DNA from: UBA2185 sp964564625 | Lineage (GTDB): Bacteria > Desulfobacterota > Syntrophia > Syntrophales > UBA2185 | Assembly: GCA_964564625.1 (NCBI GenBank) | Contig: CAZMBE010000013.1 | Location: 1-64,000 of the forward strand | Direction: 5' to 3' | DNA: 64,000 bases | Shown: piece by piece, positions 1-6,990 of the stretch | How positions within the stretch are numbered: the first letter of the stretch is position 1 | Layout: every line of letters begins with the position of its first letter | Position numbers and translations under genes: made by a program | The notes under the pieces: model-generated | Database searches by the model: none | What the model was told of the DNA's origin: nothing | What the model saw: the letters and a program-made list of their open reading frames with translations, nothing else

Positions 1-2
1 TT

Positions 3-146
3 GCCATGATCTTCTATGAAAACTACCGGTACAATGAGGCGATACATCAGTTCAAGGCATACCTCAAGAGATTTCCCAACGGGGAACGCAAAGAAATAGC
101 AGAATGTACAATCGACATATGTTCTCGATATTCTCTTGCGATATAA
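3..146 (+). CDS. C-terminal fragment of a TPR-like / BamD-YbgF-type protein (5' partial)
   Basis: An open frame runs in from the left window edge and stops at 144-146 after 47 codons. The residues around YNEAIHQFKAYLKRFPNGE have the pattern of one tetratricopeptide-type helix pair, as seen in BamD and YbgF outer-membrane assembly proteins. The frame ends soon after that repeat and is followed directly by a broken SpoIID-like gene, so the end may be a truncation rather than a natural terminus. The rest of the gene lies outside the window, so the family call is only suggestive. Confidence 0.45.
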   Translation, partial: AMIFYENYRYNEAIHQFKAYLKRFPNGERKEIAECTIDICSRYSLAI

Positions 147-169
147 GAAAAAAACAATCCCATACAACA

Positions 170-622
170 ACAAGGGATGAAAGTATCAAAGTTTTAGCGA
201 TGAGCGGTGTTCGGGATATCCATGTGGACTCACCTGCGTTATGTGAAGTGAGTAATGGCAATGGAAAGGGCGTCCCCAATGGCACTCTGAGGCATTGAAG
301 GCGCAGGCCATAGCAGCGAGAACATACGACCTCTATCAGAAGGGAAAAAATACAGACAGGGACTATAACGTGATTGCGTCCACTATATCCTATGCTTATG
401 GTGGGGCAGGGGTAGAAATTGAAAAGTCTAACCGGGCTGTGGATGAAACAAAGGGAAAGGTTCTCCTTGATAACGAATAGCAATGATGGAATCTATGTAG
501 AAGGCAAGGAATATAGCCATGGAGTGGGGATGAGTCAATCGGGTGCTGATATGATGGCCCGTGACGGGTATTCATACAGCGATATACTAAAATTTTACTA
601 TCATGGCGTTGAGATCAGATGA
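170..622 (+). pseudogene. SpoIID/LytB-domain protein, frameshifted remnant
   Basis: Three stretches of SpoIID/LytB sequence follow each other in different frames. IKVLAMSG (from about 180) resembles the start of the domain. LKAQAIAARTYDLY-type residues from about 295 give the catalytic-core signature. The last part (about 475-622) carries HGVGMSQSGADMMARDGYS and DILKFYYHGVEI, the classic C-terminal signature. The frame changes near 290 and near 475, and the first two parts are much shorter than in intact genes, so bases have also been lost. Intact members are glycan-strand-acting lytic transglycosylases or activators of cell-wall hydrolases. This copy should be inactive. Confidence 0.8.
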
Positions 623-1098
623 TACGTCAACTTCTTGTTATGATTTCTTAGTTTCTTGTTGACATAAAATAGTTCGTTCCCTATAATTCCCAGCATAAAA
701 GCAAAGGAATACCATATAGTTGCAGCGATTTAACCATGCTGTATACTGAGTGGTGAAGTGCCCTGTCCATAGATCTCATAAACATGTTGCGTTCATGAAG
801 TGAGCACACTCAATGATGAGCTCTTCGATAAACTGGATAATGACGGATCGATTTTAGGGATAAAGATAATCATCAAACAAACCGATATTAACCAAAAAAA
901 CTAATGAGTTATGTTATCGTTTTATTTGCCTCCCCAATGTTTCGTTAAGTGACTTATCTGTGCCTCCAATGATGATGAACTGAACAGTGATATAATTGTC
1001 GCGTGGGGTCCGGGATAAAGAAAATGAAAAACATGAAATTGGTTGTGAAAAATGGTACCATACCTGATAAAGATATTTAGAAATCGAGATATGCATCA
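623..1098. other. Intergenic region with decayed sequence
   Basis: No convincing gene is present in these 476 bases. A 34-codon frame at 800-904 (GTG start, ending IKQTDINQKN) has protein-like composition but no recognisable family and no good ribosome binding site. It may be a remnant, like the SpoIID fragment to its left. No clear promoter for the cluster that starts at 1099 was found. Confidence 0.4.
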
Positions 1099-1908
1099 AT
1101 GAATGAATCACAGGCTTGGCCAATGATTGGTTTATCAGTGGGTAATTTCATACAATTAATTTCGATGGATCAACAAACGTGCCTTGTGAAAGTGTATCTT
1201 AATGAAAATACTAGGGGGGCTTTTTATTTTATTGAGGGCGATCTCTATGATGCTAAGTGCGGTGACCTTGAAGGTGAAGAAGCTGCCATGGAAATGATTA
1301 CCTGGGAAAAAGCCAGGATCAATATAAATAATAATGCAAATATGAATGATGTTGCCAGGAAGATACACAAAGGGCTTTTGTCGCTGTTGATGGAAAGTTC
1401 GAGGCGTAGAGATGAGGCGGAATGGGAAAATCGTCTTAAAACATCAAAAAAAATTGTGCAAGACAATGAAGAAGTCTTTAAAGCCGTAAACGTTCAGAAT
1501 GATGAAAAGACAACCCTCCCCGACGATTTCGACAAGAAGATTGATGAATTCATTGAATTTTGTAAGAAGGACATGGGAGATGCACTCATGAGCGCGAGTG
1601 TCATATCCATATGCGATGGAAGGGCATTAGGCGGTTATAATTCCAATGCAGAAACGGTTTCCCTTTTTAATCAAATAACAGCTTCTTTGAAAAGAGTATT
1701 GGAAATTAACTCCTCGGAAGCACTGGGGAAGTATTATATTCTGGATCTGGAAGATGACAAAACGCTTTTTTCTTTTTTGAACGGCAAATATCAATACCAG
1801 TGGGGAATAGTGTTTGACCGCAGTAAAGTAAAGCAGGATCTTTTCTTAAATGTGATTGTACCTGAGATTATCAGGATCCTTGAAGATGCGATGACAGGGA
1901 GAGGATAA
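1099..1908 (+). CDS. DUF4388-like N-terminus plus roadblock/LC7-like C-terminus
   Basis: 269 residues. The first about 100 residues (starting near GLSVGNFIQLISMD, with YLNENTRGAFYFIEGDLYDA) match the pattern of the DUF4388 / PatA-N domain found in deltaproteobacterial signalling proteins. Residues from about 145 (DKKIDEFIEFCKKDMGD) to the end look like a roadblock/LC7 fold. They align by eye with most of the next gene: both have LG-K-YY, a QWG block and a C-terminal LFxNxIxP block. Roadblock proteins of the MglB group are partners or GAPs of small GTPases, and an MglA-like GTPase is encoded downstream. The start has only a weak ribosome binding site (ATCGAG). Domain calls are by eye; the cellular role is inferred. 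Confidence 0.75.
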   Translation: MNESQAWPMIGLSVGNFIQLISMDQQTCLVKVYLNENTRGAFYFIEGDLYDAKCGDLEGEEAAMEMITWEKARININNNANMNDVARKIHKGLLSLLMESSRRRDEAEWENRLKTSKKIVQDNEEVFKAVNVQNDEKTTLPDDFDKKIDEFIEFCKKDMGDALMSASVISICDGRALGGYNSNAETVSLFNQITASLKRVLEINSSEALGKYYILDLEDDKTLFSFLNGKYQYQWGIVFDRSKVKQDLFLNVIVPEIIRILEDAMTGRG

Positions 1909-1969
1909 AAGAGAAACCATTGTCGGCAGGGATTAATAACGGTTACGCTGACATCGAAAGGAGGGCGAA

Positions 1970-2344
1970 ATGAACATTGCGAAGTTGAACGAATGTCTGG
2001 AGAATTTGAAGCGCGATTTGGGAGAAGGTCTTATTGCATCGAGCATCATTACAACTTCGGATTATCAGACGATCGCTGCGACGGAGAAGTCGAGCCCTGT
2101 GACTGCCTCTATCTTCGGTGAAGTGACAAATTTTATCCAGAATGCCCTTTCAAAGGGGCCCTATCCGCAGCTCGGGAAGTTTTATTACATGGATCTTGTG
2201 GGAAACAGGGGACTGATATTTATTCCTCTTGGTGATTATCAGTGGGGGGTAGCAATAGATACCAAGAAGTGTAAACTCGGCCTTTTCATGAATATTATTT
2301 TACCAGCAATGATCACTGACTTTGAAGAGGCGATAACAACGTAA
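1970..2344 (+). CDS. Roadblock/LC7-like protein
   Basis: 124 residues with a strong ribosome binding site (AAAGGAGGG) just before the ATG. The whole protein is one roadblock-like domain and is a paralogue of the C-terminal half of the preceding gene (shared LGKFYYMD, DYQWGV and LFMNIILPA blocks). It is probably a stand-alone partner that could form homo- or heterodimers with that protein. The duplication is visible in sequence; interaction with the MglA-like GTPase downstream is inferred from family behaviour and gene order. Confidence 0.8.
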   Translation: MNIAKLNECLENLKRDLGEGLIASSIITTSDYQTIAATEKSSPVTASIFGEVTNFIQNALSKGPYPQLGKFYYMDLVGNRGLIFIPLGDYQWGVAIDTKKCKLGLFMNIILPAMITDFEEAITT

Positions 2345-2362
2345 TGACCTGGGGAGGCAATA

Positions 2363-2545
2363 ATGGGAGAAAAATTGGTTCGCATCTTTGAGATTGTTAC
2401 GGAACAGACCGGATTCAGAGGAAGGCTGGCACTTGCAAACAAGACAGGAATTTCAATGACGCAGGCCGCCGAAATGAACGATACAGACGTGCTTGTAAAA
2501 AAAATTGAAGCTGCGGCAATAGATGTAATTGATAACAATTCGTAA
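2363..2545 (+). CDS. Small hypothetical protein in the roadblock/GTPase cluster
   Basis: 60 residues, starting 18 bases after the preceding stop with a good ribosome binding site (GGGGAGG). It is mostly helical in character (LVRIFEIVTEQTGFRGRLALA, then an acidic and hydrophobic C-terminal half). No signal peptide, membrane segment or metal motif is seen. I do not recognise the family. Its position, spacing and ribosome binding site support a real gene cotranscribed with the roadblock genes. Confidence 0.65.
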   Translation: MGEKLVRIFEIVTEQTGFRGRLALANKTGISMTQAAEMNDTDVLVKKIEAAAIDVIDNNS

Positions 2546-2941
2546 TGTGTTATCTCGAACAATTTGAAATCAGGTATGATATGAAACCTTTGAGAATTTT
2601 CTTGATGTGCCTTGAAAGAACGCAAAGAATGAATACATGATTTAGTAGTTGGCATTGCTCATATGAGAGCTGACAGGATATAAGTAATGGTCTTTGACGG
2701 CAAAGTAGGATAGTGTTGTGAACATATATTGGACTGCCCTGAGATGCAATGTCCGTGTTGCAAACACTTATTAAAGGAAGGCACAATAAAAAAAGTTCCA
2801 TAGGCAACGAGTGAATTACCCATTCCCGCTGGCAGGTGAATGGCAAATCCACATTATCGCGAATAATTGCGTGGTGGGTAGAGAATATTTAACGAAGTAT
2901 ATGGAATTTTTACATTGCCACTACGGGAAAGCGTATACGAT
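2546..2941. other. Intergenic region inside the roadblock cluster
   Basis: About 400 bases with no good gene. A 19-codon frame at 2744-2803 begins MQCPCCKHLLKEG and looks like half a zinc ribbon, perhaps a remnant related to the zinc-ribbon gene at 5572. Several short frames on both strands lack ribosome binding sites. No terminator was seen, so read-through from the upstream genes is possible. Confidence 0.35.
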
Positions 2942-3346
2942 ATGAATTTAGCACTGGACGGGGAACAGCTTGACAAGATATATGATACACTAAAATCGGC
3001 CCTGATAGAGATTGGTGTCGAGATTGCGATGTTACTTGATACGGCCGGTAACGTTATTACAACAGTTGATGATGGTGTAGACAGGCACGATGTATATGCG
3101 TTGGCAGCACTGGCTGCTGCGAACTTCAGTGCCATGCGCAGCATGGTGAAGATTGCGGGGGAAGAAGAGTTCTCACTTCTGTTTCATAAAGGACAGAAGG
3201 AAAACATATATTTAAGCTCGGTCAGCGATGATTTTCTCTTATTTGTTATTTTTAATGACGATATGACTCTGGGTCTTTTAAGGTTAAAAGTGGCCAGTGC
3301 TATTCGTGATTTGACGGGTATCCTGGTCATTGATTCATCTCAATAA
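2942..3346 (+). CDS. Roadblock/LC7 domain protein, MglB-like
   Basis: 134 residues from the chosen ATG (MNLALDGEQLDKIY); an in-frame ATG at 2915 would add nine residues. A purine-rich GGGAAAG lies 11 bases before the chosen start. The pattern is that of MglB-type roadblock proteins: an opening helix, then MLLDTAGNVITTVDDG, an alanine-rich helix with AALAAANFSAMRSM, and YLSSVSDDFLLFVIF. MglB proteins are GTPase-activating partners of MglA. This gene lies 68 bases upstream of an MglA homologue, the classic mglB-mglA order, so it is the best candidate for the cognate partner. Confidence 0.82.
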   Translation: MNLALDGEQLDKIYDTLKSALIEIGVEIAMLLDTAGNVITTVDDGVDRHDVYALAALAAANFSAMRSMVKIAGEEEFSLLFHKGQKENIYLSSVSDDFLLFVIFNDDMTLGLLRLKVASAIRDLTGILVIDSSQ

Positions 3347-3414
3347 CTTTTGTGTCCAAGACCATGCCCCACAGGAGGATTTCATAAAGGTGTCATATTG
3401 AGGAGGAATATAAT

Positions 3415-4020
3415 TTGGCATTTATTAATCTTAAAGATAAGTTGATACAAGCCAAAATAGTATATTACGGTCCCGGTAAATGTGGCAAAACCACCAACTT
3501 GGAATATATTTATAATAAGTGTCGGGAACAGATAAATTCTAAAATGGTCACGATAAAGACTCAAGGTGACCGCACACTTTTTTTTGATTTTTTCCCCTTT
3601 GACATAGGTAGGATAGAAGGATACGACGTAAAAATACAATTATATACTGTACCCGGGCAGGTAAAATACAATTCAACAAGGAGGCTGGTACTGAAGGGAG
3701 TTGATGGCATTGTATTTGTGGCTGATTCAGCTGAAGACCGCAGGAATGCGAATGTCATTTCACTCAAAAATTTGCAGGAGAACCTGGCACTCTATAAGAA
3801 GAACATCTTTGAAATACCCTTGGTCATGCAGTATAATAAGAGGGATCTTGCCAAAGCTGGGGTTCCTGTTTTGGATGTAAAAACGCTGGAAAAGGACCTT
3901 AATGAGGATTTGAAAGTGCCATCGTTTGAAGCAAGCGCTTTAGAGGGTGACAATGTGGTTATTACCCTTAAAAAAATAATATCAGTAACAATGGCTTCTC
4001 TGGAAAAGGAATTGAAATAG
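3415..4020 (+). CDS. mglA: MglA-family small GTPase
   Basis: 201 residues, TTG start with GAGGAGG 8-9 bases upstream. It is very close in pattern to Myxococcus MglA. The P-loop is at residues 19-26 (GPGKCGKT), an intrinsic-arginine-finger position R53 lies in GDRTLFFDF, and T78-V-P-G-Q82 has threonine where Ras has aspartate, a hallmark of the MglA family. The NKRD guanine-specificity motif is at 141-144. MglA is a cytoplasmic polarity switch that in Myxococcus controls gliding and type IV pilus polarity. Roadblock genes upstream and a PilB-like ATPase nearby fit such a role. Nothing looks damaged. Confidence 0.92.
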   Translation: MAFINLKDKLIQAKIVYYGPGKCGKTTNLEYIYNKCREQINSKMVTIKTQGDRTLFFDFFPFDIGRIEGYDVKIQLYTVPGQVKYNSTRRLVLKGVDGIVFVADSAEDRRNANVISLKNLQENLALYKKNIFEIPLVMQYNKRDLAKAGVPVLDVKTLEKDLNEDLKVPSFEASALEGDNVVITLKKIISVTMASLEKELK

Positions 4021-4031
4021 GAGCGTAAAAG

Positions 4032-5459
4032 ATGGAGACAGACAATGCATCCCCATTCATTCGCGGAATACATAACCGCCTCGATACAATCTTTGGGGAA
4101 GACAACAAGAAATCCGCTCATGCGGAAGGTGTTGAACCCCCGGGGGGGGATAAGACGGAATCGGATATCCCTGGTGTGCATACAGATGATGGTAGTAGAG
4201 ACGCTAAAATCGAGGAAGTAAGCCAGTCAAAATCCATGTTTGTTCGTGGGATAGAGAACCGTCTTGATGCAATCTTTGGGGAAGACAACAAGAAATCCGC
4301 TCATGCAGGAGGAGCTGATCCTCTAGAAGCAGATACGAAAGAATCTGACATTTCCGGTGTGCATGCAGAGAATGGGATTAAGAATTCCAAAATCGAGGAA
4401 GCAATCGCGTCCCAATCCTCGTTCGTTCGTGGGATAGAGAACCGCCTTGATACAATATTTGGGCAAGACAATAAAAAATCTGATGATGAGGAAGGTGTTG
4501 ATTCCCCAAAAGAGATAACCGTCGATGCGGAGATTTCTGATGTATCTAAAGAAGAGGGTAAGAAAGATTTTAACATTGATGAAAATGTCAGCGTCACTAC
4601 AGAAGAAACAGCTGATCATGAAAAAGAGCACAGCATAAAGACCGTGGGGGATAATGATATGCCTGAAGATACAGAAAAGTCCGAAATTCATGATCTCGCA
4701 GCGCATAAAAGCCTGAAAGAGAGTGTTTTGGACACCAAATTGTCTGATGAAGAGGATGACAAGTCAAAGCGGTTTGAACAACTCTTTGGGGCCTTAGTTA
4801 CCTCAACTTCCATAATGTCTTCGCCTCTCAAAGACTTGAAAAGTACCGTTCTTTCAATAGAATGGGAAGTGACCGATCAGGTTATGGAGAGATTCGACAA
4901 AGAGGTTAATAAATTAAGTGAATTATTTGCAGATGATAAAATTATTCTCGGCTTTCTCAAGATACTGCATTTTTTAGGAAGGTATATAAGAGTCAAAGGA
5001 GTGGAAGCCCATTATATTTCTGTAAAATTGCTTATGGCCGTGTATGATAATCTTGAAAAAGTGTTATTAACGAAAGAAATGACAGATGCAGAGAAGCACG
5101 AAATCTTGTGTAATGACTCGAAAAAATATAAAGAATGGGTGGAAACCGTAGATCTTACTGTAAAGAGAGAAGAGGCACGGGACAGGGGAGAAGTGCCTCG
5201 TGAAGAGATAAAAGAAGCAATATCCAAAAAAGATGAAGGGTACATGACTGCGGAACCGATCATTTTATTAAAGACACAAGAAGAGTCACCCGGGAAGGAA
5301 ACTATTCGTGCACTCAAAGAATCAGCACCGACCGCAGGAGATACGGAACTGACCCCTCACGAGGCATTTGCATTCGCGGTAGAGGAGATAAAAAAAGTAA
5401 TCAGTGCGGAATTCAGTGCGCTAAGAGCAGAAATGAAACTTTGGAGACGGGAAAAATAA
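4032..5459 (+). CDS. Acidic protein with three 61-residue tandem repeats; probable GTPase-pathway partner
   Basis: 475 residues starting 11 bases after mglA with an upstream GGAGCG. Residues 9-191 are three tandem units of exactly 61 residues, each opening with the core F(V/I)RGIxNRLDxIFGxDNKKS and continuing into a variable acidic linker. A degenerate echo, RFEQLFG, occurs near residue 250. Residues about 245-395 form a helical region (SPLKDLKSTVLSIEWEVTDQ, then FLKILHFLGRYI) resembling a folded domain of unknown family. The rest is charged linker ending in a helix. No signal peptide or membrane segment is present. The repeats look like a multivalent docking motif for a partner, and MglA or a roadblock protein is the obvious guess. 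Function unknown. Confidence 0.85.
   Translation: METDNASPFIRGIHNRLDTIFGEDNKKSAHAEGVEPPGGDKTESDIPGVHTDDGSRDAKIEEVSQSKSMFVRGIENRLDAIFGEDNKKSAHAGGADPLEADTKESDISGVHAENGIKNSKIEEAIASQSSFVRGIENRLDTIFGQDNKKSDDEEGVDSPKEITVDAEISDVSKEEGKKDFNIDENVSVTTEETADHEKEHSIKTVGDNDMPEDTEKSEIHDLAAHKSLKESVLDTKLSDEEDDKSKRFEQLFGALVTSTSIMSSPLKDLKSTVLSIEWEVTDQVMERFDKEVNKLSELFADDKIILGFLKILHFLGRYIRVKGVEAHYISVKLLMAVYDNLEKVLLTKEMTDAEKHEILCNDSKKYKEWVETVDLTVKREEARDRGEVPREEIKEAISKKDEGYMTAEPIILLKTQEESPGKETIRALKESAPTAGDTELTPHEAFAFAVEEIKKVISAEFSALRAEMKLWRREK
4056..4604 (+). repeat. Three 183-bp in-frame tandem repeats
   Basis: Units begin at 4056, 4239 and 4422 and encode residues 9-69, 70-130 and 131-191. The first about 22 codons of each unit are nearly identical at protein level, and units 1 and 2 also share GEDNKKSAHA. 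Linkers diverge progressively, and unit 3 diverges most at its 3' part. Confidence 0.9.
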
Positions 5460-5571
5460 ATGAACATGACGTGTACAGCATTGTACGGGTGTTTCCCTCT
5501 CTGTAGTGTTGAAATTATGCTGCATTTCTTAGCGTAATTAAACAATTGGTCTGTCCGGACGGAATATTGAA

Positions 5572-5739
5572 ATGGTTATATTTTGTGATGAGTGCGGGGA
5601 AAGATATATAATAGAAAATAATGACATTACAGAAAAGACGGTAATAATCAATTGCACTATCTGTCATAATCTCATAAAAATAAGTCTGCCGGACCGTGAT
5701 GTAAAGAATCCACCGGGTAGCAGAATAACCAAGGGTTGA
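5572..5739 (+). CDS. Small zinc-ribbon protein (MJ0042/DUF3426-associated type)
   Basis: 55 residues. CDEC appears at residues 5-8 and CTIC at about 32-35, about 24 residues apart, with FCDECGERYIIEN at the start. This is the pattern of the MJ0042-type zinc finger that normally forms the N-terminus of DUF3426 proteins. Here it is a separate small gene, and the DUF3426 protein follows at 5801. No strong ribosome binding site is seen. The frame is closed at both ends, so this is a split arrangement rather than one gene with a single frameshift. Confidence 0.7.
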   Translation: MVIFCDECGERYIIENNDITEKTVIINCTICHNLIKISLPDRDVKNPPGSRITKG

Positions 5740-5804
5740 TGAAAAAGATCCAGGTTCGTATTCAGGTGAAAACAAAACGCACCAAGAAACAGGAAAGCGC
5801 ATGA
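5739..5804 (+). other. Possible 21-codon linking ORF between zinc ribbon and DUF3426 genes
   Basis: A lysine/arginine-rich frame (MKKIQVRIQVKTKRTKKQES) whose ATG overlaps the stop of the zinc-ribbon gene and whose TGA overlaps the ATG of the next gene. The double overlap would allow termination-reinitiation coupling. It could also be chance or the ghost of a linker that once fused the two genes. Confidence 0.3.
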
Positions 5805-6898
5805 CTAGTAAAGAGGAATCTTTTGATTTGATTCATGAAAAGCAGGAGCTGGATATTTTTTTGTCAAATATCACGGGCATCCTGCTGTCTGATGAAGTTG
5901 TGCGAGAAAAACCTGCTGCGATAATAAAAGCACAGGAAGCATTGACAGGAAAAGATCACAATGAAGCAATAGATTTGCTTCGTGAAAAAGAGGACACAGA
6001 TGCATTCCTGTCCGGTGTTACAGCCCCCCCTTTGCCTGATAAAGTCATAAAGGAACCGCAGCCAGATGCTGTAAGAGATGCCATCATGATCTCAGCGCCT
6101 TATGGTGGTGTATCAGCGCATGGTAAACCGGAAAGGAAGGACTCTGCAGATGAAGAGAAAATCATTATAGATAGACAAGAAGTGCCTGCAGAAGCTACTG
6201 GAAGAGAAGAGAAACACATTATACTAAAAGAAGAAAAGCTTACGGGAAGAAGTTTGAGCCCTGCAGGAATAAAGGCCGAAAAACAGGCTCAACCGGCAGA
6301 TCAAGGGATAAAGGCCAAAAGGGCAGTTGCGAAGGAAAGCAAAAAAAAACAAGAGGGATCCCGATTACGCATGATCGGCCTCTTCGTAGTCTTTATTATC
6401 ATAACGCAGGGTTATTTATGGTTATATCCCGATGCCGGCTATCAAACCATAGAATGGATGCATTCCAATATCCCCCTGTTGGATAGGCTCCTGGGGGAAC
6501 AAAAGGACGCACGGAATATTATTATTGATCAGATCGAATGTATAAATGTCAGGCAACGATTCATACAGAATGAATCATTAGGAAAACTCAGAATTATAGA
6601 AGGTACAGCGTTAAATCAGGCTGATTTTCCTATAGCAAAAGTTAAGGTTATGGGAGAGCTTTTTGATTCCCATGGGCGACTACTTGCTGCACGAACATCC
6701 TCATGCGGGAATATGCTCTCCAATGAAGCGTTAGGGAGGCTTAAAGAAGAAGATATACGCCTGCTATCATCTATTCCCCGTGAAGACAAGATCCTGCCGA
6801 AAGGGCAGATACCTTTTATGATTGTATTCAAACAGGAACCGGTTGAGGTTGCGAAAGCAACTGTAACGGCCGTGGACGCTGAAAGGGCCTCACCGTGA
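5801..6898 (+). CDS. DUF3426 membrane protein with N-terminal repeats
   Basis: 365 residues, AGGAAAG ribosome binding site. Residues about 12-95 hold two imperfect repeats, EKQELDIFLSNITGILLSDEV and EKEDTDAFLSGVTAPPLPDKV. A long charged low-complexity linker follows. One membrane helix near residues 187-205 (MIGLFVVFIIITQGYLWLY) is preceded by a lysine-rich stretch. The C-terminal region (about 240-355; FIQNESLGKLRIIEGTALNQ, then KILPKGQIPFMIVF) has the DUF3426 pattern, which is predicted to sit outside the membrane. The short N-terminal repeats recall the repeated motif in the protein at 4032. Both may be docking motifs for the same partner. Confidence 0.8.
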   Translation: MTSKEESFDLIHEKQELDIFLSNITGILLSDEVVREKPAAIIKAQEALTGKDHNEAIDLLREKEDTDAFLSGVTAPPLPDKVIKEPQPDAVRDAIMISAPYGGVSAHGKPERKDSADEEKIIIDRQEVPAEATGREEKHIILKEEKLTGRSLSPAGIKAEKQAQPADQGIKAKRAVAKESKKKQEGSRLRMIGLFVVFIIITQGYLWLYPDAGYQTIEWMHSNIPLLDRLLGEQKDARNIIIDQIECINVRQRFIQNESLGKLRIIEGTALNQADFPIAKVKVMGELFDSHGRLLAARTSSCGNMLSNEALGRLKEEDIRLLSSIPREDKILPKGQIPFMIVFKQEPVEVAKATVTAVDAERASP

Positions 6899-6913
6899 GA
6901 TCTTTCGCACAGG

Positions 6914-6931
6914 GCCCCTCTCTGGAGGGGC
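6914..6931. terminator. Hairpin between convergent genes
   Basis: GCCCCTC-tctg-GAGGGGC forms a 7-bp GC-rich stem with a 4-base loop in the gap between the convergent DUF3426 and PilB-like genes. There is no T-tract, so intrinsic termination is uncertain. Confidence 0.4.
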
Positions 6932-6990
6932 ATCCCCTGGACACTCTCCTGCCATAGATTATGTAACATTTGTGAATCATGCGCATGGTG

